Shown one piece after another: positions 17,995 through 25,237 of a stretch of 64,000 nt of DNA (its first letter is position 1; the number at the start of each line of letters is the position of its first letter). This stretch comes from Oceanospirillum sp048270425 (lineage in GTDB: Bacteria > Pseudomonadota > Gammaproteobacteria > Pseudomonadales > Halomonadaceae). Location of the stretch: contig JBLWSY010000005.1 in NCBI GenBank assembly GCA_048270425.1, forward strand, positions 124,001 to 188,000, read 5' to 3'. The notes below the pieces were generated by a model. That model worked only from the letters and a program-made list of their open reading frames with translations. It did no database searches and was not told where the DNA came from. The position numbers were made by a program, and so were the translations under genes.

Positions 17995-19842
17995 ATGACA
18001 AAACGACAAAACGGCATGAGCCTGATCGAAATTCTGATCATCTTACTGGTGGTTTCGGTTGGTATGGCCGCTACGGCTAAATTTCAGGGGGATTTGCTGC
18101 AATCCGGCGCAACCACAAAAGCCCGTACTCAGGCGCTTAGCTTTGTACAGAATGAGATCGAAACCCTGAGAATGAACCACGGTGTTGCCGCGGGAGGTAG
18201 TCAGGATGATGTTGCCGGTAGCAATGCTGTTTACGATGTCAGCTGGAAAGTTACTGCTATAGCTGGCCTTACGGATACCGATCAGTACACCGCAACGGTT
18301 ATCTGGAATGACAATCAGAACCGGGAACAAAACGTTAAGCTCGGTACGATTCTCTATGCTGACCGTATGTTAGGTGGAGAAGCCGCAAAGGACGAGATCA
18401 GGGCTGAAGCGGCTAGGTGCGTTTTTGATGATTACTGCTTTGGCGAATTAGGGCCTGATATCGCTGTAACAAATGACCCAACTGCGGAAATGGTCACAGA
18501 GACATTAGATGATGGTAGTGGGCGACCTCCTGAGGGCCGTTGGACTGGTGTGGATAAGCCTCGTGATGGTGCGGACGAATACAGCAAAAATGAGACTATA
18601 AATCTGGGAGATGGCTCCGATAAAGTCTATCTCGATAAAGGTAGCAACCGAAATATCAATCTTGGTGACGGAGATAATACTCTGACAATTGATGGGAACA
18701 GTAAAAATATTATCGCTGGTGAGGGCAATGACTGGGTCGATATAGACGGTAATGTGAATGGCTCAATAGATCTTGGAAATGGCAACAATAAGCTGTTAGT
18801 GGGTGGCAATCTTAACGGTGATATTTACGTTGGTATTGGGGATGATGAGATTCTGCTGGATGGTAATGCTAATGGAAACCTGATTGATTTGGGTGAAGGC
18901 AACAATCTTTTTGATTTGGACGGTAATCTTAATGCAAATATCAATGCAGGCTCTGGTAACGACGTTGTCGTAATTGATGGCAATGCTAACAGTGGTTTCA
19001 TCAATCTTGGGGATGGTAGTAACTGGTTGGACATCAGTGGTAATAGTAGTGTGAATATAACTGGTGGTAGCGGTACAGATATTGTTGGTATAGATGGCAA
19101 CCATAATGGCCAGCCGTTAACTTTGTTTTCGGGTGATGATTATCTCTTCGTTGGAGGAGATATTCATGGCGGTGTCGATATGGGGGAGGGGGACGATTTC
19201 ATTTGTGTTGGTGGTAATGTGAACGGTGCTGTTGATGGTGGCGTTGGGAATGATTCTATCTATTTGAGTAACTTTAAGCGTTCGGAGTGGACTTGGCAGG
19301 ATAAAAACCTCAATAGTTTTGAAAACATCATGTTCAGAGATGGTTTTATTATTGGGGATCCTAGCATTTTTAATACCATTGATCCGGAAGATAGTTGCGA
19401 GCTAGATGAGGAGTTCAATCCTGGTAGCAGTGGGAAAACGATTACGTACTTTCTTTACCGGATTAATTATCAAATCGACGTTAATAACCTACAGCGATTC
19501 CAGAGTTTAGAAAAGGAAGGCGATTATTGGGTCATATATCTAGAAGACAGAGGGATTTCTGAGCAAGGGTATGAAGTAGTTAGTTCAGATGATATACGTC
19601 TTTTGGACCTTATTTCTGAGAATTATAAAGGTAGCCTGGGGCTAGAGAGCGCTTTTAGAGTTTTTGCCTGCTCAGATACACATGATAGCTGCGCGCCGGG
19701 CAGTGGTAGTTTTACCCTTAAAGCATCAAGTGAGATTACGGGTATTGGTGATAGCAAAACATTTGCGCTAACAACTCGCTGGTATCAGCAAAAGGACCTT
19801 TCTTGGATTCTTGAGTTGCGGCTCTCAATTGTGAATAAATGA
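17995..19842 (+). CDS. PilV-like minor prepilin fused to a Gly/Asp/Asn repeat solenoid
   Basis: A 615-residue protein, several times longer than a normal PilV (about 150-180). Residues 1-130 are a PilV-type prepilin: leader ending NG|MSLIEILIILLVVSVGM with Glu5, then QALSFVQNEIETLRM. Residues about 202-427 hold 12 repeats of 18-20 residues with the pattern (I/V)(N/D)xGxGxx, then (D/G)GNxN, resembling two fused RTX nonapeptides per repeat, and so probably a calcium-binding beta-roll. Residues 428-615 form an unrecognised domain with four or five cysteines. The ATG at 17995 has GAGGGT upstream. It ends the minor-pilin operon in the place where pilY1 is often found. The function as a tip adhesin is inference. 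Confidence 0.8.
   Translation: MTKRQNGMSLIEILIILLVVSVGMAATAKFQGDLLQSGATTKARTQALSFVQNEIETLRMNHGVAAGGSQDDVAGSNAVYDVSWKVTAIAGLTDTDQYTATVIWNDNQNREQNVKLGTILYADRMLGGEAAKDEIRAEAARCVFDDYCFGELGPDIAVTNDPTAEMVTETLDDGSGRPPEGRWTGVDKPRDGADEYSKNETINLGDGSDKVYLDKGSNRNINLGDGDNTLTIDGNSKNIIAGEGNDWVDIDGNVNGSIDLGNGNNKLLVGGNLNGDIYVGIGDDEILLDGNANGNLIDLGEGNNLFDLDGNLNANINAGSGNDVVVIDGNANSGFINLGDGSNWLDISGNSSVNITGGSGTDIVGIDGNHNGQPLTLFSGDDYLFVGGDIHGGVDMGEGDDFICVGGNVNGAVDGGVGNDSIYLSNFKRSEWTWQDKNLNSFENIMFRDGFIIGDPSIFNTIDPEDSCELDEEFNPGSSGKTITYFLYRINYQIDVNNLQRFQSLEKEGDYWVIYLEDRGISEQGYEVVSSDDIRLLDLISENYKGSLGLESAFRVFACSDTHDSCAPGSGSFTLKASSEITGIGDSKTFALTTRWYQQKDLSWILELRLSIVNK
18598..19275 (+). repeat. Twelve ~57-bp coding repeats of the pilin solenoid
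   Basis: The repeats encode units such as INLGDGDNT followed by LTIDGNSKN, with period 18-20 residues. They are diverged at DNA level, so this is an old array and not a fresh slippage expansion. Codon use here (many AAT, GGT, GAT) is more AT-rich than in neighbouring genes. Confidence 0.85.
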
Positions 19843-19882
19843 CTATAAAAGTTTTACTTCCATACAGACGCAGGAGCTTAGT

Positions 19883-21022
19883 TTGAACGATTTTCTGATC
19901 GTCGGTGGTGGAGTGATCGGCATGATGACCGCCCGCACGCTGGCAGATTCCGGTGCTGATGTCACCATCGTAGACAAAGGCGAATTGTGTAAAGAATCTT
20001 CCTGGGCCGGTGGCGGTATCGTATCGCCTCTTTATCCGTGGCGTTACCGCCCGGAAATCACAGCTCTGGCCAACTGGTCTCAGGGCTATTACCCGGCTTT
20101 GGCCAGACAGTTGGCAGAGGAAACCGGTATTGATCCTGAGTTTCGCTCCGGCGGCATGCTGATGCTGCGGGTCGAGGATGAAGCTGACGCTCTGGCGTGG
20201 GCTGAGAAATATCAGCAGCCTCTGACTCAGGTCGGCAAAGAGTTTATTTACCAGACGGAAGCGAATATCGCCCCCGGCAAAGAGCAGGCGATCTGGATGC
20301 CGGAAGTGGGCAGTATCCGTAATCCGCGACTGGGTCAGTCTCTGAAGAAGAGTCTTGAGCTGCGCCCAAACGTGCGCATTCTGGAAAATGTCGACGTTAA
20401 AAGCATCCGCGTGATGGATGGTCAGGCGATCGGCGTTAATACGGCCAACTCGGTACTGAGTGCCGGTCAGGTGATTATCTGCAGCGGTGCCTGGAGTGCA
20501 GGCTTACTGCAAACCGAAGACACGGATCCTGGAGATCTGTTACCGAAGCTGCCTATTGAGCCGGTACGGGGTCAGATGATGGTATATAAAGCAGAACCTG
20601 GCTTGGTAGATCGGGTGGTTATGCTGGATGGCCGTTACGTGATTCCCCGCAATGATGGCCGGATTCTGGTGGGCTCGACGCTGGAATATGACGGCTTCAA
20701 CAAGCAAACCACTGAGGAAGCAAGGCAGTCTCTGCAGGCCAGCGCAGAAGCGATTTTGCCAGCACTGAAGGATATTTCGGTGGAGCATCACTGGTGTGGT
20801 TTGCGTCCGGGATCACCGGATGGTGTACCCTTTATAGGCTCGGTAGATGGCATTCGTCATCTGCATATCAATGCCGGTCACTTCCGCAATGGTCTGGTGC
20901 TGGCACCTGCTGCGACCGAGTTGCTGTGTAATCAGCTTCTGGGCCAGAAGGCTATTATTGATCCGATACCTTATCAGCCCGCTCAAAGACTGAGTGAAGC
21001 TTCGGTTGGTGAAATGATCTGA
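19883..21022 (+). CDS. thiO: FAD-dependent glycine oxidase, ThiO-like
   Basis: A 379-residue DAO-family flavoprotein. The N-terminal FAD dinucleotide fold reads FLIVGGGVIGMMTARTLAD, and the C-terminal end has HHWCGLRPGSPDGVPFIG and NAGHFRNGLVLAP, as in ThiO. The likely reaction is oxidation of glycine to iminoglycine for thiazole synthesis. The start is a TTG at 19883 with AGGAG 7 bp upstream; it gives the normal start of the FAD fold, so the rare codon is accepted. It lies after the minor-pilin operon. No other thiamine gene is in the window, so D-amino-acid oxidation is an alternative. Confidence 0.85.
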   Translation: MNDFLIVGGGVIGMMTARTLADSGADVTIVDKGELCKESSWAGGGIVSPLYPWRYRPEITALANWSQGYYPALARQLAEETGIDPEFRSGGMLMLRVEDEADALAWAEKYQQPLTQVGKEFIYQTEANIAPGKEQAIWMPEVGSIRNPRLGQSLKKSLELRPNVRILENVDVKSIRVMDGQAIGVNTANSVLSAGQVIICSGAWSAGLLQTEDTDPGDLLPKLPIEPVRGQMMVYKAEPGLVDRVVMLDGRYVIPRNDGRILVGSTLEYDGFNKQTTEEARQSLQASAEAILPALKDISVEHHWCGLRPGSPDGVPFIGSVDGIRHLHINAGHFRNGLVLAPAATELLCNQLLGQKAIIDPIPYQPAQRLSEASVGEMI

Positions 21023-21110
21023 GGCTCCGGCTTTGCTTGCGGGTTTTGATATTCCCGTTAAGGCGCTTGCTGAGAAGAGCGGATCAGGTTGGCAGTGAAA
21101 AAGCAGAGAT

Positions 21111-21153
21111 AAAAAAAGAGGCTGTGGAATAATTTATCCACAGCCTCTTTTTT
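21111..21153. terminator. Bidirectional terminator after thiO
   Basis: AAAAAAGAGGCTGTGGA pairs with TCCACAGCCTCTTTTTT, a 17-bp stem with A and T runs on both sides. It serves thiO and the converging small gene. Confidence 0.92.
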
Positions 21154-21186
21154 GCTTGTTCTATCCACAGACGACCGACTTTCAGC

Positions 21187-21450
21187 TCAGCGCTGTTCCG
21201 GCCCGTTATCCAGAAAGTGGTCTTTGTGTTCATGGCAGCAGAACCATAGGTTTTCGTGCTTAACCGCATCGTTCTGTGGCAGGTGCAGATTGCAGTAGCG
21301 GCACTGAACCATCTGTTCTGAGTCCGAAGAGGACCTTTCAGCTTTATCTTCGCCTTTTTGGGCTTCAAGCTTCTTCTGGTTGTAGATCTTCAGCAGACGG
21401 AAGCCGGCCCAGACGATGGCGATAAAGATAATTAAACGTAAAATAAACAT
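21187..21450 (-). CDS. Small membrane-anchored zinc-ribbon-like protein (PP0621 family)
   Basis: An 87-residue protein with one N-terminal membrane helix (LRLIIFIAIVWAGFRLL), a charged linker, and a C-terminal CRYC plus FCCHEH cluster that could bind zinc. This matches the PP0621-family layout of conserved Pseudomonas/Oceanospirillum proteins of unknown role. It is followed by bamD on the same strand upstream, about 108 bp away. No function is assigned. Confidence 0.7.
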   Translation of the reverse strand: MFILRLIIFIAIVWAGFRLLKIYNQKKLEAQKGEDKAERSSSDSEQMVQCRYCNLHLPQNDAVKHENLWFCCHEHKDHFLDNGPEQR

Positions 21451-21558
21451 GATCCCATCCTAAAACTGAGTTTTTGAGCTGTTGTTCACGCTCATCAAGT
21501 ATCTTTTGTTTTGGATATCAGAGATAGCGAAAGATTCATTTATTGCTATCAGACCTGG

Positions 21559-22476
21559 TTAGCCAAACAGATCCGGAACCAGAGCTTTCCAGGGTGGCTG
21601 AGTACCTTCACCTAACGGTTTGATCAACTCCAGTTTGCCGTTAGAGGTCAGCTGCTTGTGTTTCGGGTACTGGGATTTCAGCAAATTAAGCGCCTCGCGT
21701 GCTTCTTTCTCCATACCCAGGTGCAGATAAGCCTCAGACAAGGTTGCCAGAGCGTCACCGGAAACACCCGCTGTCGGATAGTTTTCCAGCGCAAACTGAC
21801 TGCGCTTGATGGCTGCGACATAACCGCCTTTACGGATATAGAACTGTGCGATAAAGACTTCACGGCGTGCCAGAACGTTGCGGATATAAAGCATACGCTG
21901 GCGGGCATCGGTAGCGTAACGGCTGTCCGGGAAGCGGCGCAGGAAGGTATCAAAATCAGCGAAGGCGTCACGGGTAGCACCCAGATCGCGTTCTGAAATG
22001 TCGATCAGCTCAAGACCTTCCAGCATATAGCGACCCGCCATATAAGAGGACAATCCCTTCATGTAATAGGCGTAATCTACCTGGGCATGGCGAGGATGCA
22101 GGCGGATAAAACGATCTGCGGTCGCCCGTGCCGTTTCATAATCCTGACTGCGGAACTGAGCATAGATCTGCTCCAGTACCGCCTGTTCAGAAAAACGACC
22201 CAGGGGGTATTTGGTTTCCAGGGTTTCCAGCAGCTCCAGGCTTCGGATAAAGTTATTACCTTCCAGTGCATCTCTGGCTTCCAGATACAGCTGACGCTCA
22301 GCTTTTGCCAGATCTGCTGCAGACTGATCACCGGCACATCCGGCGAGCAGTAGCGTCAGGCTCGCGAAAACAGCCAGCAGAGACTGACGGGAAAAAATGC
22401 CGGAGCTGATGGCGTTGCCCGTATGAGCGTTGCGGCTACAGCGTTTATAATGACGAAAAGAAACTGGCTTACGCAT
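21559..22476 (-). CDS. bamD: Outer membrane assembly lipoprotein BamD
   Basis: A 305-residue BamD with TPR-like repeats (YLEARDALEGNNFIRSLE, YAYYMKGLS, AYLHLGMEKEA). The lipobox LLLAGC places the lipidated cysteine about 47 residues from the ATG at 22476, an unusually long, basic leader; no in-frame start lies closer. BamD is the essential partner of BamA in the Bam complex at the periplasmic face of the outer membrane. It is divergent from rluD, the order conserved in E. coli and Pseudomonas. A TTG at 22500 would lengthen it further and is not preferred. Confidence 0.94.
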   Translation of the reverse strand: MRKPVSFRHYKRCSRNAHTGNAISSGIFSRQSLLAVFASLTLLLAGCAGDQSAADLAKAERQLYLEARDALEGNNFIRSLELLETLETKYPLGRFSEQAVLEQIYAQFRSQDYETARATADRFIRLHPRHAQVDYAYYMKGLSSYMAGRYMLEGLELIDISERDLGATRDAFADFDTFLRRFPDSRYATDARQRMLYIRNVLARREVFIAQFYIRKGGYVAAIKRSQFALENYPTAGVSGDALATLSEAYLHLGMEKEAREALNLLKSQYPKHKQLTSNGKLELIKPLGEGTQPPWKALVPDLFG

Positions 22477-22662
22477 AATCACCAAAAGAGCTGTTTTCAA
22501 TGGTAGAATGAACGGCGAATGACTATAGCACAGGCCGCTGACAAATACGTGTTTGGAATCGGTCAGTTCAGAGGCTTTTCTGACATCCAGAGCCTGCTAG
22601 GGTTTCACGCGTTCAGGCAATAAAGCCCAGATTTTATCTCTTACCCGGACCTTTTTTCATCC

Positions 22663-23616
22663 ATGGCTGAATCAATTTCGCTGCAAGCAACCGTCCCCTT
22701 CGAATTAAGCGGTTCCCGACTGGACCAGATTGCTGCAGAACTCTTTCCCGATTACTCCCGCTCCCGCCTGCAAAGCTGGATCAAATCCGGTGAGCTGACC
22801 GTTAACGGCGCCCAGCGTAAACCGAAAGAGAAGCTGACGGGTGGCGAAGTGCTGAACGTCGAAGCCACAGAAGAGAACAACGAAGAGTGGGTAGCACAGG
22901 ATATCGCCCTGGATATCGTTTATGAAGATAACGATATTCTGGTGATTAACAAGCCTGCCGGTCTTGTGGTTCACCCCGCTGCAGGCCATCAGAATGGCAC
23001 CCTGCTGAATGCTCTGCTGCACCATGCACCGGATATGGCGCACCTGCCCCGTGCCGGTATTGTGCATCGTCTGGATAAAGACACCACAGGTCTTATGGTC
23101 GTGGCGAAAAACCTGATGGCACAGAACGCCCTGGTGGAACAGCTGCAGGATCGCTCCATGGGCCGTGAATATGAAGCGGTTTCCGTGGGCGTCATGACTG
23201 GTGGTGGCAAGGTTGACGCGCCCATTGGTCGTCACGAGAAAGATCGTAAACGTATGACGGTAACGAACTCCGGCAAGCCGGCGGTGACGCACTACCGTGT
23301 CCTGCAGCGCTATCGTGGTCATACCCATATTCGCTGCAAACTGGAAACCGGCCGTACGCACCAGATTCGTGTGCACATGTCTCATATCAGTTATCCGCTG
23401 GTGGGTGATCCGGTTTACGGCGGTCGTATGCGTCTGCCTGCCGGTAGCAGCGAAGGCCTGAAACAGGCGCTGCGTCACTTCAACCGTCAGGCACTGCACG
23501 CCAAACGTCTTGAGCTTTGGCACCCTGCCACAGGAGATCTGATGGAGTGGGAAGTAGATCTTCCCGAAGATTTCCTAAACCTGCTGGAAGCGCTGGAAAC
23601 AGATCTGGAAAACTGA
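22663..23616 (+). CDS. rluD: 23S rRNA pseudouridine synthase D
   Basis: A 317-residue RluD. An N-terminal S4 domain (SRLDQIAAELFPDYSRSRLQSWI) is followed by the catalytic HRLDKDTTGLMV motif with its aspartate near residue 138, and by the GRTHQIRVHM stretch. It makes pseudouridines 1911, 1915 and 1917 in helix 69. The stop codon overlaps the pgeF start (TGATG), so the two are translationally coupled, as in other gammaproteobacteria. Confidence 0.95.
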   Translation: MAESISLQATVPFELSGSRLDQIAAELFPDYSRSRLQSWIKSGELTVNGAQRKPKEKLTGGEVLNVEATEENNEEWVAQDIALDIVYEDNDILVINKPAGLVVHPAAGHQNGTLLNALLHHAPDMAHLPRAGIVHRLDKDTTGLMVVAKNLMAQNALVEQLQDRSMGREYEAVSVGVMTGGGKVDAPIGRHEKDRKRMTVTNSGKPAVTHYRVLQRYRGHTHIRCKLETGRTHQIRVHMSHISYPLVGDPVYGGRMRLPAGSSEGLKQALRHFNRQALHAKRLELWHPATGDLMEWEVDLPEDFLNLLEALETDLEN

Positions 23617-24359
23617 TGCGTAACGCCTTTGCTTTTATGGCCCCTCACTGGCCAGCGCCGAAGAATGTAAAGGCGTTAGTCACATCCCGCGAACGGGGCG
23701 GAAATCAGGCTCCGTTCGATAACTTCAATATGGCAGAGCATGTTGGTGACAACCCTGCCGCTGTTGCCATGGCGCGTCATGATCTTCAGAGTTTTGTTGG
23801 CGAGAAGCATCCTTTGTTGTGGCTGAATCAGACCCACAGCACCATCGTTGCGGATAGCTTTACGCCCAATATCGAGGCGGATGCCTCCGTTGCTTTTAAT
23901 TCCGATTACGCCTGCGTTGTGATGACGGCAGACTGTCTGCCGGTGTTTTTCTGTTCCGAAGACGGTGACAGAGTTGGCGTCGCTCATGCGGGTTGGCGGG
24001 GTTTGGCCGATGGTGTGTTGGAAGCAACGCTGGATAAGCTGGGTATCGAACCGGACAAAACACTGGTCTGGTTAGGCCCTGCTATCAGCAGTAAACATTT
24101 TGAAGTGGGTGATGAAGTTCGCCAGCGCTTTGTAGAAGAGATGCCGCAGTGTTTTGACTGTTTTGAGCCCAGCCCCTTCCGTCTGAATCATTATATGGCC
24201 GACCTGTATCAGCTGGCGCGACTGCGACTGGCTGAGCGCGGCGTGGATCAGGTCTACGGCGGTGCTTTCTGCACCTACGCCGAGCGTAAGCGCTTCTACT
24301 CCTACCGTCGTGACGGCCAGACCGGCCGCATGGCGAGCATTATCTGGATGGCGGAGTAG
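23616..24359 (+). CDS. pgeF: Purine nucleoside phosphorylase / laccase-domain protein YfiH
   Basis: A 247-residue YfiH/PgeF protein. The metal-binding motifs are visible: TADCLPVFF, AHAGWRG and a CTY near the C-terminus (GAFCTYAERKRFYSYRRDG). The family has been linked to removal of misincorporated serine from peptidoglycan precursors in E. coli and to purine nucleoside cleavage. The ATG at 23616 overlaps the rluD stop; the frame is open upstream into rluD but that part is not used. It is normally found in the bamD/rluD/pgeF/clpB block, as here. Confidence 0.92.
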   Translation: MRNAFAFMAPHWPAPKNVKALVTSRERGGNQAPFDNFNMAEHVGDNPAAVAMARHDLQSFVGEKHPLLWLNQTHSTIVADSFTPNIEADASVAFNSDYACVVMTADCLPVFFCSEDGDRVGVAHAGWRGLADGVLEATLDKLGIEPDKTLVWLGPAISSKHFEVGDEVRQRFVEEMPQCFDCFEPSPFRLNHYMADLYQLARLRLAERGVDQVYGGAFCTYAERKRFYSYRRDGQTGRMASIIWMAE

Positions 24360-24409
24360 CCTGCTGGACATTATATTTGTTTGCAAAGCCTCTTTTACAG
24401 GACGTAAGA

Positions 24410-24820
24410 GTGATTAAATTTCATCCAAAGAAAGGCACTGTTTTGTGCTGTGACTTTTCACAGGGTTTCAAGCCACCTGAAATGGTTAAGGTGAGGCCGG
24501 TTGTTGTTGTCACTCCTCAGCTGCCGGGGCGCCCGGGTTTGTGCACAGTCGTTCCCATCAGTTCGGTCAAACCGGAACCCTTGCAGGCATACCATCATCG
24601 CATGAGTGTTGAATCCTTAACCGATAAGCTTAGCAAGACACCATGCTGGGCAAAATGTGACATGCTTTACACGGTTGGCTTTGAAAGATTGGACAGAATT
24701 CGTGAGAAGGGTGCGGATGGAAGGCGCTGTTACGTAACTGGCCATGTAACAGCGGAGGACATGCAGTCTATTGAAGCTGCTATCCTGAACGGGTTGGGAC
24801 TGCGTAAGTATTTAAAATAA
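24410..24820 (+). CDS. PemK/MazF-like toxin without an adjacent antitoxin
   Basis: A 136-residue protein with a PemK/MazF-type N-terminus: GTVLCCDFS, then RPVVVVTP, then CTVVPISSVKP. MazF-type enzymes are sequence-specific endoribonucleases. A GTG at 24410 is chosen since the homology starts right after it (IKFHPKKG). It lies between pgeF and clpB, with no antitoxin gene immediately upstream or downstream, and is unlike its core neighbours. A probable small RNA gene is transcribed toward its 3' end. The fold assignment is good; activity and partner are unknown. Confidence 0.75.
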   Translation: MIKFHPKKGTVLCCDFSQGFKPPEMVKVRPVVVVTPQLPGRPGLCTVVPISSVKPEPLQAYHHRMSVESLTDKLSKTPCWAKCDMLYTVGFERLDRIREKGADGRRCYVTGHVTAEDMQSIEAAILNGLGLRKYLK

Positions 24821-24831
24821 GAGTAAGCCTG

Positions 24832-24982
24832 AAAAGAAAAAGCCCGAACAGACATTGTCTGTTCGGGCCTAAATTCTTGACACTAGCCGGACGAGCCGGA
24901 TCATGGTTTAGGCTGCTTGTCATCGCATTTTCCCAAACCAGCTACCTAGCAGGTAGTCTCACAAGCCGGATTAACCGGAACA
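24832..24982 (-). ncRNA. Candidate small RNA convergent with the PemK-like gene
   Basis: On the minus strand a -35 TTGCAT (25016-25011) and -10 TAGAAT (24994-24989), with a 16-bp spacer, are followed by about 150 nt and then a perfect 12-bp hairpin (24842-24868) running into TTTTTCTTTT. Between them are three further local stems: CCGG/CCGG near 24972, CTACCT/AGGTAG (24942-24956) and GGTTTGGG/CCTAAACC (24905-24939). No open reading frame fits. No known RNA family was recognised. Promoter plus structure plus terminator support a real transcript; the role is unknown. Confidence 0.6.
24842..24868 (-). terminator. Terminator of the candidate small RNA
   Basis: GCCCGAACAGAC pairs perfectly with GTCTGTTCGGGC around a 3-nt loop. 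The U-rich tail exists only in the minus-strand direction (plus-strand A run at 24832-24841). Confidence 0.85.
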
Positions 24983-25102
24983 CCCTTAATTCTATACCTC
25001 ACGACCAATAATGCAATATCTGTTTTTATTGTGACGGTAGTGCAGTAGTGGATAATCTCCTGACCCATATCAAACCCTTTGCCGCCTTAAAACCGCCGTC
25101 AG

Positions 25103-25131
25103 CCTTGAACTACCGCATTTCGTCCCTATCT
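25103..25131 (+). promoter_or_regulatory. Sigma-32-type heat-shock promoter of clpB
   Basis: CCTTGAA (25103-25109) and CCCTATCT (25124-25131) are separated by 14 bp, close to the sigma-32 consensus CTTGAA-N14-CCCCATNT, 107 bp upstream of clpB. Confidence 0.7.
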
Positions 25132-25237
25132 TTCCGGTATAAGCAAAAACCCACCTGTCGGAAACCCCGACTACACTTCGGCTTAAAAGCCCGACGACAC
25201 ATCACGGGGTTACACAGGTCTACCGAGGAATATCGAA

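Noticed and set aside
24842..24868. Intrinsic terminator of the PemK-like gene
   Set aside because: On the plus strand the stem is followed by CTAAATTC, not a U run; the U-rich tail exists only on the minus strand.
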